DNA from: Sphingobacterium sp. SGR-19
Lineage (GTDB): Bacteria > Bacteroidota > Bacteroidia > Sphingobacteriales > Sphingobacteriaceae
Direction: 5' to 3'
Assembly (NCBI RefSeq): GCF_011043555.1
Contig: NZ_JAAKGS010000005.1
Coordinates: 1 to 64,000, forward strand
DNA length: 64,000 bases
Below are positions 35,976-42,987 of the stretch, in pieces; position 1 is the stretch's first letter, and the number at the start of each line of letters is the position of its first letter. The notes under the pieces were generated by a model that had not been told where the DNA came from, made no database searches, and saw nothing but the letters and a program-made list of their open reading frames with translations. A program made the translations under genes and the position numbers.

Positions 35976-37067
35976 ATGAGCGAAATAAAATACTCAATTT
36001 CCGAAATAAAATCGTTGGCTATTATTGTGTTGCCCTGTGCCCTCTGTTTAGGCGCAGCTATCCTCGCATCGTATGTGCCTATTCTTCGAACCTTGCCCGA
36101 CGATATTTTTGCAAAGTTTCTAACCGAAAGGCTTTCGTATGTGACGCTTGCTGGTCCTATGTTTTCTTTATTTTGTACACTATTGGTCATTTTTGCTATT
36201 ACGTTTATAAATAAGCTTAGAGAAACGCCAACAATCCGTTTAAGGGGAATTGCCTTGCTGCCTTATTTTTTGCTGGTGGCTTTCTTCGGGTGGGTGCTAA
36301 TGTCTCTTCCGGCTGAAAAAGCTACCGTGCCAGATCCGTCTGAGCCCAAAAGCTTATATGAGATCTATATCGAAGCATACCCGCCAGATCCAGTCATAGA
36401 AGCGCTGATTGAGAAGGCAGATCTGCCGTATTATTGGGTGGTCGCGGGCATGGGGTTGATTTTTTTGGTATGCTTTAAACCATTACATATCCATTTTAAC
36501 CGGCTTGTGCTTTCCCTTTTTTCCGAGAACCGATATATTATGCCTGCCGATGAGCGGCCGGTACGCAAATTGCGCGTGCAGGAAGAGGTTGAAACCGTTA
36601 GTCGGCTTTACGGAACTAGCGAGGAACTGCTCGAGGCGGCCACAGGGTTGGCCAATACATATGCACAAGACTCACCCTCTGATGAACCACAAAGCTTCGG
36701 ACTGGATAAAGTCGCGTTCGTATATGGGGAGGACTGTGTTTATTCAATTATAAAACAGGGATTTGCTATACCCACGATTTTCGATGAAAGAGAAACTATA
36801 GAATCACTTTATGGAGGCACCTTTCTTCACATTAATCGTGCGCTGTATATTCGCGGTGACCACATCACGTTTTTCGATTTTGATAATCTAAAAATAGGTG
36901 TCTCTCGGGAGTTGATCCTGACGTTTCATCAACTTAACCGCGCGAGTGTTAAAGAAAAAGTATGGTCCTATCGCAGTGCGGATCATTCCGATTTTTGTCT
37001 TGATATCGATCCTGATCTGGTCGATAAATTGAAGAGAACGTTAGACGAGGATGATGAGTTAGAGTAG
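35976..37067 (+). CDS. Hypothetical membrane protein
   Basis: 363 residues. Four hydrophobic helices in the first 170 residues: about 12-35 (LAIIVLPCALCLGAAILASYV), 58-78 (MFSLFCTLLVIFAITFI), 92-110 (LLPYFLLVAFFGWVLMSL) and 152-170 (YYWVVAGMGLIFLVCFK). A soluble, beta-rich C-terminal half follows (LDKVAFVYGEDCVYSIIKQ, RALYIRGDHITFFDFDNLKIGVSRELILTFH) that could be a ligand or substrate domain. Not recognised. Its last 9 bp overlap the end of the convergent gene fragment. Confidence 0.7.
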   Translation: MSEIKYSISEIKSLAIIVLPCALCLGAAILASYVPILRTLPDDIFAKFLTERLSYVTLAGPMFSLFCTLLVIFAITFINKLRETPTIRLRGIALLPYFLLVAFFGWVLMSLPAEKATVPDPSEPKSLYEIYIEAYPPDPVIEALIEKADLPYYWVVAGMGLIFLVCFKPLHIHFNRLVLSLFSENRYIMPADERPVRKLRVQEEVETVSRLYGTSEELLEAATGLANTYAQDSPSDEPQSFGLDKVAFVYGEDCVYSIIKQGFAIPTIFDERETIESLYGGTFLHINRALYIRGDHITFFDFDNLKIGVSRELILTFHQLNRASVKEKVWSYRSADHSDFCLDIDPDLVDKLKRTLDEDDELE

Positions 37068-37457
37068 TAATTCCCAATAACCGGATCTCTCGCCTTCCTT
37101 CCTAATCACCAGATTTTGGTTCCTAAGGTTGCGTATGTTTTTTTCTACCGCCCGCTCTGTTATCCCTAGTCTTTTAGCCATCTCAGGTATTGTTATAAAT
37201 TGGTTTATATAAACCATTTCTAAGATTTTCAATGCGCTTTTTCCTATTTTTACCGGAGATTTAGCTATTAGAAGTTCTTTAGTCTCAGCCCAAGTACGCT
37301 CGGAACTTTTCCCCGAACTTTTCCCCGAACTTTTCCCCGAACTTTTCCCCGAACTTTTCTCCTCTGCTCTTTGAAAAACCACCGTAAACATCCCATCAGT
37401 TTTAAACTGAGGTTCGGGAAGTTTAGCAGATTCCATTACTAAAAAAAATAGTTTCAT
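37059..37457 (-). pseudogene. C-terminal fragment of an AlbA_2/AAA_4 ATP-binding protein
   Basis: 132 codons corresponding to the end of the divergent-AAA (AlbA_2 plus HATPase_c_4) proteins. It begins with the family-like ESAKLPEPQFKTDGMFTVVFQR, then a linker of four SSGK units, and ends in a winged helix (IGKSALKILEMVYINQFITIPEMAKRLGITERAVEKNIRNLRNQNLVIR). The catalytic AlbA_2 and ATP-binding parts that should precede it (several hundred residues) are missing; the upstream DNA is instead the promoter of the Rpn gene. It might still be translated as a small DNA-binding protein. Confidence 0.75.
37303..37362. repeat. 12-bp tandem repeat encoding SSGK
   Basis: GAACTTTTCCCC occurs four times in a row (37303-37350) plus one variant copy (GAACTTTTCTCC, 37351-37362). 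In frame on the minus strand it encodes the SSGK linker. Similar slippery repeats are common in the linker of this protein family. Confidence 0.9.
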
Positions 37458-37471
37458 TAAATCTTGTTTGT

Positions 37472-37479
37472 TATCTTTG
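37472..37479 (+). promoter_or_regulatory. Candidate -7 element of the Rpn gene (TATCTTTG)
   Basis: TATCTTTG matches TAnnTTTG and lies 27 bp before the ATG at 37507. Confidence 0.5.
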
Positions 37480-37506
37480 GTTTTCTAATCATAAAATAAC
37501 AGAATT

Positions 37507-38427
37507 ATGGCAAACTCATCAAGGCGTATCGACGATCCGCTATGGAAATCTATTTTGGAACAGACCTTTTCCCATTTTTTGAAGTTCATCTTTCCAGACG
37601 CGGAAAGTGTCTTTGACCTAAGCAAACCGTTTGATTATTTGGATAAGGAATTTGAAAGCCTGTTTCCGCCGGAGCCCAATGGCAAGGGGGTGCGTTATGT
37701 GGACAAGCTGGTCAAGGTATTTCTCAAGGATGGAGGAGAGCAGTTTGTGCTGTGCCATGTGGAGGTGCAGTCCAGTAAAGGCAAGGGAGACCTTGCCGAA
37801 CGTATGTTCCGATATTTTTACAAGATTTCCGACCGTTATAAAGTACCCGTTACTGCAATCGCGATTCTGGCTGATGGGAATAGGAATTACCGTCCTTGCC
37901 TGTATATTCAGGAGTTTATGGGTACGAGTCTTCGTTATTCTTTCAATAGCTATAAGATTCTAGATCAAGATGAAGCCGCATTGCGGAGCAATACTAATCC
38001 GTTTGCCGTAGTGGTGCTTACGGCGTTGTTAGCTATTGTACATAAGAATATAACAGATGAGGGGCTTAAGGACATGAAGCTTGACCTGCACGATGAGATG
38101 ATGAAGCGTAAGATGAACAAAAAGACCCGACAAGGCATATACGATTTTTTGAAATACTATGTTAGTTTCCAAAAACATGAAAATTTCGTTATCTTTGAGA
38201 AAGAGGTTGAAACAAAATTAGGCAGGAGTGATACCATGGGAACAAGAGAATATTTATTGGACAAAGCGAAGAGGCAGGGCAAGCAGGAAGAACGTGCCAA
38301 AGCCGAGGCTGAAAAGTTAGCTGAGAAAAGGGAAACCGCTCGTGAAATGAAAAAAGACGGTCTGCCGATAGAGCAGATTTCCAAATTCACAAAGCTTTCG
38401 GTAAAAGAAATCGAGAAACTGAGATAA
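37507..38427 (+). CDS. Rpn-family PD-(D/E)XK nuclease (recombination-promoting, transposase-like)
   Basis: 306 residues of the Rpn/PDDEXK-transposase-like family, DNA endonucleases that promote RecA-independent recombination. The active-site pattern is visible: YVDKLVKVFLK supplies the Asp, HVEVQSSKGKGDLAERMFRY supplies Glu-x-Gln. The C-terminus is a charged coiled coil (KAKRQGKQEERAKAEAEKLAEKRE) followed by a short helix-turn-helix-like tail DGLPIEQISKFTKLSVKEIEKL, which resembles that of the broken Rpn gene at 38755. Length is normal, so it appears intact. It may explain the local density of gene fragments. Confidence 0.85.
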   Translation: MANSSRRIDDPLWKSILEQTFSHFLKFIFPDAESVFDLSKPFDYLDKEFESLFPPEPNGKGVRYVDKLVKVFLKDGGEQFVLCHVEVQSSKGKGDLAERMFRYFYKISDRYKVPVTAIAILADGNRNYRPCLYIQEFMGTSLRYSFNSYKILDQDEAALRSNTNPFAVVVLTALLAIVHKNITDEGLKDMKLDLHDEMMKRKMNKKTRQGIYDFLKYYVSFQKHENFVIFEKEVETKLGRSDTMGTREYLLDKAKRQGKQEERAKAEAEKLAEKRETAREMKKDGLPIEQISKFTKLSVKEIEKLR

Positions 38428-38538
38428 ACAAACAAAGAAACCCACATTGCCGGGCGTGCTAGTGGGCTTCTAACTGAATTATAAATTCCTAATTTCGTGA
38501 TTATTTTTGAGGAATGAAAGTTTTTGGGTGTTTTTTTC

Positions 38539-38757
38539 TTACATGCCTGTGGCGATACTCTTAATTTTGTACTCTTGAATAACCCTTATATGGTCCTCAA
38601 GCCCTTTTTCAATATATTCGTACTCTGATGGCTTTCTCCAATTTCCGATACCTATCTGCTTGTTATTGCATGCTTCCCGGTAGGCCTTGTAGTTGCTGGA
38701 AAACTCTCTCTTAAACTGAAGAGCAATATCCTTTCCCATTACACCGTCGTACTAATG
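38539..38757 (-). pseudogene. Macro-domain (DarG-like) remnant
   Basis: The frame reads YDGVMGKDIALQFKREF, the ADP-ribose-binding loop region of macro domains (usual form GVMGKGIALQFK), then SNYKAYREACNNKQIGIG and NWRKPSEYEYIEKGLEDHIRVIQEYKIKSIA. In intact DarG-type proteins about 20 residues including the NFPTK segment stand between IGIG and NWRKPS, so an internal deletion is present. An in-frame stop lies just upstream of Tyr and both ends are missing. No DarT toxin gene is visible nearby. Confidence 0.7.
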
Positions 38758-39237
38758 GATGGTTTTGTAATGCCCGATGGAGAGGACGACAAGGGTTTTC
38801 TGCACGATATTTGCCTGTGTAACAGGGAAACAGGGGAAATATTCTATGAACATTTAGGATTTATTTACATAGAACCCCGAAGGGCTCTATCATTCCGTTG
38901 AAAATAAACATTAATGATAAATTGATTAATTTTGAAACTATCGACTTATCTAAAGAAGCCTATCTTCAAGAAATTATTTGAGATAGCTGAATACAGCAAA
39001 TTGAATAAGGAGGAACGCAAAATGTACGATGTTAGTTTAAAACGTAAATGGGATAATAAAGTAGTGCTTGACTATGCACGTCAAGAAGGCGAGGAAAAGG
39101 CTCGCAAAGAAGAACGTACCAAAGCCGAGGCTGAAAAACTCAAATATGCGTTGAATTTAAAGAAAAGGGGCCTTGCAGTAGAAGATATAGCCGAAGATTT
39201 AGGGCTTACTGTTGAGCAAGTCGAAAAACTCAAATAG
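38755..39237 (+). pseudogene. Broken Rpn-family nuclease gene
   Basis: Two pieces of one Rpn/PDDEXK-type protein. 38755-38901 reads EDDKGFLHDICLCNRETGEIFYEHLGFIYIE and then stops. 38932-39237 reads KLSTYLKKPIFKKLFEIAEYSKLNKEERKMYDVSLKRKWDNKVVLDYA followed by a charged coil and a tail (AVEDIAEDLGLTVEQVEKLK) like that of the intact Rpn gene. The catalytic N-terminal part and the joining segment are absent. The C-terminal piece has a TTG start and could still be translated, but as a nuclease it is dead. Confidence 0.75.
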
Positions 39238-39570
39238 ATTTTTTAATAGCATTATATAAAAAGGCGCTTTCCGATAACGGAGGCGTCTTTTTTGTGTGAA
39301 CTTTGATTAGCTTCGCTGAGCTCTACGATACTTACACTGGCTCTGCATGCCCAGAACCAGTAGGAATGGTAATAAGACCTATGTGGAGAGAAGCTTTTGT
39401 AATTGAATAACTGGCAGCGATGCTGTATTCTCCATTAAGCTTATTTACAATTTTTTGTATAATAAAGATTTAATTATTATTTTTGTATTGAATCAGTGAA
39501 ACCCCGAATGGGGTGTAGCTGATGGTTTTTAATTTAAAGATATTGACCGCTCTTAAACAAGGGCGGTTTT
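39238..39570. other. Intergenic stretch with hairpins
   Basis: No gene seen. An imperfect hairpin with a T run near 39258-39293 may end the Rpn remnant transcript. ACCCC/GGGGT forms a small hairpin at about 39498-39511. A good terminator lies at the right end. Confidence 0.45.
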
Positions 39571-39572
39571 TT
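39546..39572 (+). terminator. Intrinsic terminator-like hairpin
   Basis: ACCGCTCTT (39546-39554) pairs with AAGGGCGGT (39559-39567) with one mismatch, followed by a T run on the plus strand. It overlaps the stop of the minus-strand DUF3800 gene and may work in both directions. Confidence 0.6.
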
Positions 39573-40362
39573 ATTTTGGGTAATATACTATCCCATAAGG
39601 ATTGCTCTTACTTGCTTTAATATTTAACGCTGATTTCATGATCTCCATTAATAAAATTTCATCACCGTAGTCGATTACATTTAAAATCCTTTTTCCCCAA
39701 GAAATTTTTTCTTTACATAGGTTTTGTTTAGCGTACAGTGACACTATAAAAGCCAATAAGTCGGTCAGTTGTATAAAGTATGATTCTTTCGAGTCTTTTG
39801 GCAAGGGATCCTCGATTAAATTTTGTATCTCTTTCCGATAACTCGATCGCGTAAACTGTGATGGTATGTAGTTGATCTTTTGCAACTTGCGCGTTGTTTC
39901 TCTCATTTTTGGTAATCTCCCCTCATCAGATATGATCAAAAAACGTTCAGCAGCAAGCCTTTGTGATAAATCATTTTCAATTCGCTGTACCGCGTATGTT
40001 AAGGCATTCTTTAAAACGTCATAGGTTGGTCGTCCTATGTTTTTCTTATCAATAACAACCGATATCACCTTTAGATTTAAAGTTGGAATTAAGTGTGCGA
40101 ATTGAAATAGAATTTCACGCCTAACGCTCGCCGAATATTTACCGTGATAGGGGTTTTTGTCGGTCACAAATTCTTTGCTATGAAACTCTTCTTTGACAGG
40201 AAAACCAAATGTGATTTTCAAGTGCCTTCTAAAAGCCTGTACAATCTGTAGGTTCTCCTTCCAGTGAGTTTCGTGCATATATAAACAAGATAGTACAAAG
40301 AGTTCAGATGAATATACTGGATATCCATCGTCGCCGGATTCGTCAAAATAGGATATAAACAT
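39571..40362 (-). CDS. DUF3800-domain protein (RNase H-like fold)
   Basis: 263 residues of the DUF3800 family, predicted RNase H-like nucleases found near defence and mobile genes. The family motifs are visible: FISYFDESGDDG at the start with the metal-binding Asp and Glu, EEFHSKEFV, FLIISDEGR near 143-151 and IQLTDLLAFIV near 200. It lies 35 bp after an XRE-type helix-turn-helix gene in the same orientation, making a two-gene unit. Activity is unknown; a role in defence or as a toxin-like nuclease is inference. Confidence 0.82.
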   Translation of the reverse strand: MFISYFDESGDDGYPVYSSELFVLSCLYMHETHWKENLQIVQAFRRHLKITFGFPVKEEFHSKEFVTDKNPYHGKYSASVRREILFQFAHLIPTLNLKVISVVIDKKNIGRPTYDVLKNALTYAVQRIENDLSQRLAAERFLIISDEGRLPKMRETTRKLQKINYIPSQFTRSSYRKEIQNLIEDPLPKDSKESYFIQLTDLLAFIVSLYAKQNLCKEKISWGKRILNVIDYGDEILLMEIMKSALNIKASKSNPYGIVYYPK

Positions 40363-40397
40363 AACTGGTTAGTAGTATTAGTAATAGAAAAATCAAA

Positions 40398-41006
40398 TCA
40401 CTCCGCCTTTCCAAGCCGCAAAACTTTCTTGCCCGCTTCGGTAGTATAATATTTTTGATCGTGGCGACGGGGGGATTCGGGATAGAGCATCGCTATCCAA
40501 TTATTTTTAAGTGCTATGCTGAAAACTATATTGAAGTTCTTACTTCTAGAAAGTAATCCCACTTTTTGGACAAATATATTTTTTGGAACCGTTGTAAAGC
40601 CAACAATAAGTATTTTTCCTAGTCGCTGGATATCTTCATCTCGTAAAGTAATCAATATTTCATTTCCATTCAATTTTTTCACTTGGTTCTTTACATGTAT
40701 TATCTGTTCTGTCGACAACGGCTTATCCGACTTTTCGATCAGGGGTTCAGATAAGTTGGCCAGTTGTTCGACGATATTTTCACTTCCTTCTCGAAGACCT
40801 TTAAATATCTTATGCAAGGTTTTTAGCGTCATCGGTATTTCGCCTCTTTCGTACTTTCGGAGCTGACCTTCATCCATGTCGATTGAATTAGCGAAGGTTT
40901 CCGCGCTCTTATGGCCTCGGGATTTTCTTTTTTCTCGGATAAAATCCCCTAGCGTTTTCAGAAAATTTTCGAATTCTTGGTCCTGTTCTTCATTTGTGTT
41001 TGCCAT
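40398..41006 (-). CDS. XRE-type helix-turn-helix protein with C-terminal winged-helix-like part
   Basis: 202 residues. An N-terminal HTH of the XRE kind: LGDFIREKRKSRGHKSAETFANSIDMDEGQLRKYERGEIPMTLKTLHKIFKGL (about 19-70). The second half (GLLSRSKNFNIVFSIALKNNWIAMLYPESPRRHDQKYYTTEAGKKVL) resembles a winged helix of the type found at the ends of AAA_4/RecG-like proteins, with the TEAGK turn. Probably the regulator of the DUF3800 gene downstream. Confidence 0.8.
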   Translation of the reverse strand: MANTNEEQDQEFENFLKTLGDFIREKRKSRGHKSAETFANSIDMDEGQLRKYERGEIPMTLKTLHKIFKGLREGSENIVEQLANLSEPLIEKSDKPLSTEQIIHVKNQVKKLNGNEILITLRDEDIQRLGKILIVGFTTVPKNIFVQKVGLLSRSKNFNIVFSIALKNNWIAMLYPESPRRHDQKYYTTEAGKKVLRLGKAE

Positions 41007-41145
41007 AAAGCAATTACGATATTAAGTTTTTTAGTAAACAGGAGTTATAATTATTGTTTTTAATTTGATTTTGTGAATTTATATGGTTATGTTTGTTCTG
41101 TTAAATACGCGATGTAGTATGTAAAAGTATATGCGAATCGTATAA

Positions 41146-41186
41146 ATGTTGTTATTATGCAAAAGCCCTTTGCATAATAACAACAT
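41146..41186. repeat. 18-bp perfect inverted repeat, 5-nt loop
   Basis: 41146-41163 and 41169-41186 are exact reverse complements; the inner arms are GTTGTTATTATGCAAA and TTTGCATAATAACAAC around AGCCC. There is no T run after either arm, so it is unlikely to be a simple terminator. It sits between the start of the XRE gene and the structured leader of the TlpA-SusCD operon. Confidence 0.85.
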
Positions 41187-41208
41187 AGAATAAACTTAAA
41201 ATCTTGCG

Positions 41209-41372
41209 GAGAAAAGTAGGACGTTCGAGCGCAAGGAGTAGGAAAGGCCTTCGTCTTATGCTATCTTTGTATAGTCATAAGGCGGGTCACCCTGCTTGCT
41301 CTGTGCTCGGCCGTTGAAAAACGGTGGCCGTCCTACGCCTTCTCGGCAGAGCAAGCAATAGGGTGGCTTTTT
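41209..41372 (+). ncRNA. Candidate structured RNA or leader before the TlpA-SusCD operon
   Basis: Two long-range helices are visible. GAGAAAAGTAGGACG (41209-41223) pairs with CGTCCTACGCCTTCTC (41329-41344). CACCCTGCTTGCTCTG (41288-41303) pairs with CAGAGCAAGCAATAGGGTG (41347-41365), followed by a T run at 41367-41371. They cross, so they would form a pseudoknot or alternate. TATCTTTG at 41262-41269 could start a short RNA of about 95 nt ending at the T run. Whether this is an sRNA, an attenuator or both cannot be told from one sequence. Confidence 0.4.
41262..41269 (+). promoter_or_regulatory. Candidate -7 element (TATCTTTG)
   Basis: TATCTTTG matches TAnnTTTG and would place a start near 41276, just before the stem-loop arm at 41288. 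Confidence 0.4.
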
Positions 41373-41664
41373 ACATTCATTTTCTTCTCTGCTAGTTTCT
41401 CCTCAGCCAGAAAATAGAAGAGTATGAACCAAAAAAAACAACGTTTCAAAAACATTATCAGGAGTCCCGAGTAGCTCGGTAGCCAGCATAAAACCATGGA
41501 TGCGTGCTACGAAACCGATAACTTACAATTATGAAAAGCCGGACTTCTCGCATTCCAATTTCAACTTATTTACTAACCGCAAAGCGGTAAAAGCTAAGGC
41601 TGTTAGATAGCTGCAGAATCTTGCTCCCATAGTTTTTCAACCGCTTCGCATAACACCAAAAAGA
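41373..41664. other. Leader region with very short ORFs
   Basis: No ordinary gene. Two short frames may be leader peptides: 41423-41473 (16 residues, MNQKKQRFKNIIRSPE) and 41531-41590 (19 residues, MKSRTSRIPISTYLLTAKR). The second ends at ACCGCAAAGCGGT, a small palindrome. Neither has independent support. Confidence 0.25.
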
Positions 41665-42987
41665 ATGCAAAAATTATGCAATAGGGAGAGGTATTGCCTT
41701 TTCAAATCAAGATATAACAGAAGCCGAACGTTGTTCAGCTTTGCGGTAGCAGGTTTTTGTTTCATGTTGTTTAATCTATCAACAGCCCAGGCGCAGTCTC
41801 CCGAGAACGGGGAGGCTGCCGAAGGGCAAACCGAGATTAAACCGCTGCAGATAGGGGATACCGTTCCAGAAGAATTGTGGAACCTCCCTTTGCAGGTCAT
41901 CAATCATCCAGAAGGAAAGGATACGATTACGTTGGACGACTACCGTGATAAAAAGCTGATTATACTAGATTTTTGGGCGACGTGGTGTGGGAGTTGTATA
42001 TCCACATTTCCCAAAATTAGCAAAATAGTGGAAGCGAGGAGAGAGTTAGTAAAGGTTTTGCCTGTTAGTTACGAGGAAATGCAGAAGGTAGAAAGGTCTT
42101 TCTCGAGTAACAAGGTAATAAAAAACTCCGGAATAGAAGAAACGATCGTGGAAGACAGTGTACTGAAGGCATATTTCCCTCATCGGATAGTTCCTCATTA
42201 TATATGGTTGGATGGGAACGGTCGTTTCCTATTCCAGACAGATGCATCCTCATTGACGATGGAAAACATAGATTCTGTCATTACAGAAAATCCCGTGAAG
42301 TTGACCGCCAAAAGGGACAGTATTTCTTTCGATAAGGACCTTCCCTTTGACGCCAATCAATTCGACGTCGGGAGGAATCTCGAACGTACAGTATTCCTAA
42401 CGGAAACGCCGGGAATCCCTTCGTTGATGGGACAGCCGAGACCCTTGAGATCCGATAATCAATTCGTGCGGGCATACGCAGTAAACACATCCATCGAGAG
42501 GCTGTATGAATTGGCATTTCCTGACCTGATCGGTATACCCCGAAACCGGAGAAAAATAGACGCGGAAATCGACGCAAAGAGCCTTCTATGTTATGAATTT
42601 ATAGGTAAAGTAGAGCGGAAAGGGGACGTACGGCTTAAGATCAAGGAAGACATAGATGGCTTCTTGGGTGTAACGTCTAACCTAAAACGAGAGGATGTCG
42701 ATTGCTATACGCTGCAGATTGACGAGGAGCTATACCGAACGCGCGAACACCTCCTTCTAGGTGAGAGGCAGACCGTTTCGAACTGGGTACGGCTCGTGAA
42801 CAATACTCCGGATAATATTCCGCTGATATGTGATTTCGAGCCTTACAAGATATTCATTCCCCTTCTACCTATAGATGCTTCCTATGCAGAAGCTTCGAAA
42901 ACTCTAAAGCAATACGGTATTGAGCTTAAAAAAGATAGAAGGGACATTGCTGTGTTCTATTTAAAGGAAAGGAGATCTGAAAAATGA
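41665..42987 (+). CDS. TlpA-like thioredoxin-family protein
   Basis: 440-residue exported protein. A long basic leader and hydrophobic core (TLFSFAVAGFCFMLFNLSTAQA) form the signal. The thioredoxin-like domain at about 90-200 has the redox motif FWATWCGSC near residue 109 and the cis-Pro region HRIVPHYIWLDGNGRFLFQ. The second half (about 210-440) has no recognised domain and is specific to TlpA proteins encoded next to SusCD. It overlaps the susC start by ATGA, so translation is coupled. Such TlpA-SusC-SusD sets may handle proteins or peptides rather than glycans; that is inference. Confidence 0.85.
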   Translation: MQKLCNRERYCLFKSRYNRSRTLFSFAVAGFCFMLFNLSTAQAQSPENGEAAEGQTEIKPLQIGDTVPEELWNLPLQVINHPEGKDTITLDDYRDKKLIILDFWATWCGSCISTFPKISKIVEARRELVKVLPVSYEEMQKVERSFSSNKVIKNSGIEETIVEDSVLKAYFPHRIVPHYIWLDGNGRFLFQTDASSLTMENIDSVITENPVKLTAKRDSISFDKDLPFDANQFDVGRNLERTVFLTETPGIPSLMGQPRPLRSDNQFVRAYAVNTSIERLYELAFPDLIGIPRNRRKIDAEIDAKSLLCYEFIGKVERKGDVRLKIKEDIDGFLGVTSNLKREDVDCYTLQIDEELYRTREHLLLGERQTVSNWVRLVNNTPDNIPLICDFEPYKIFIPLLPIDASYAEASKTLKQYGIELKKDRRDIAVFYLKERRSEK

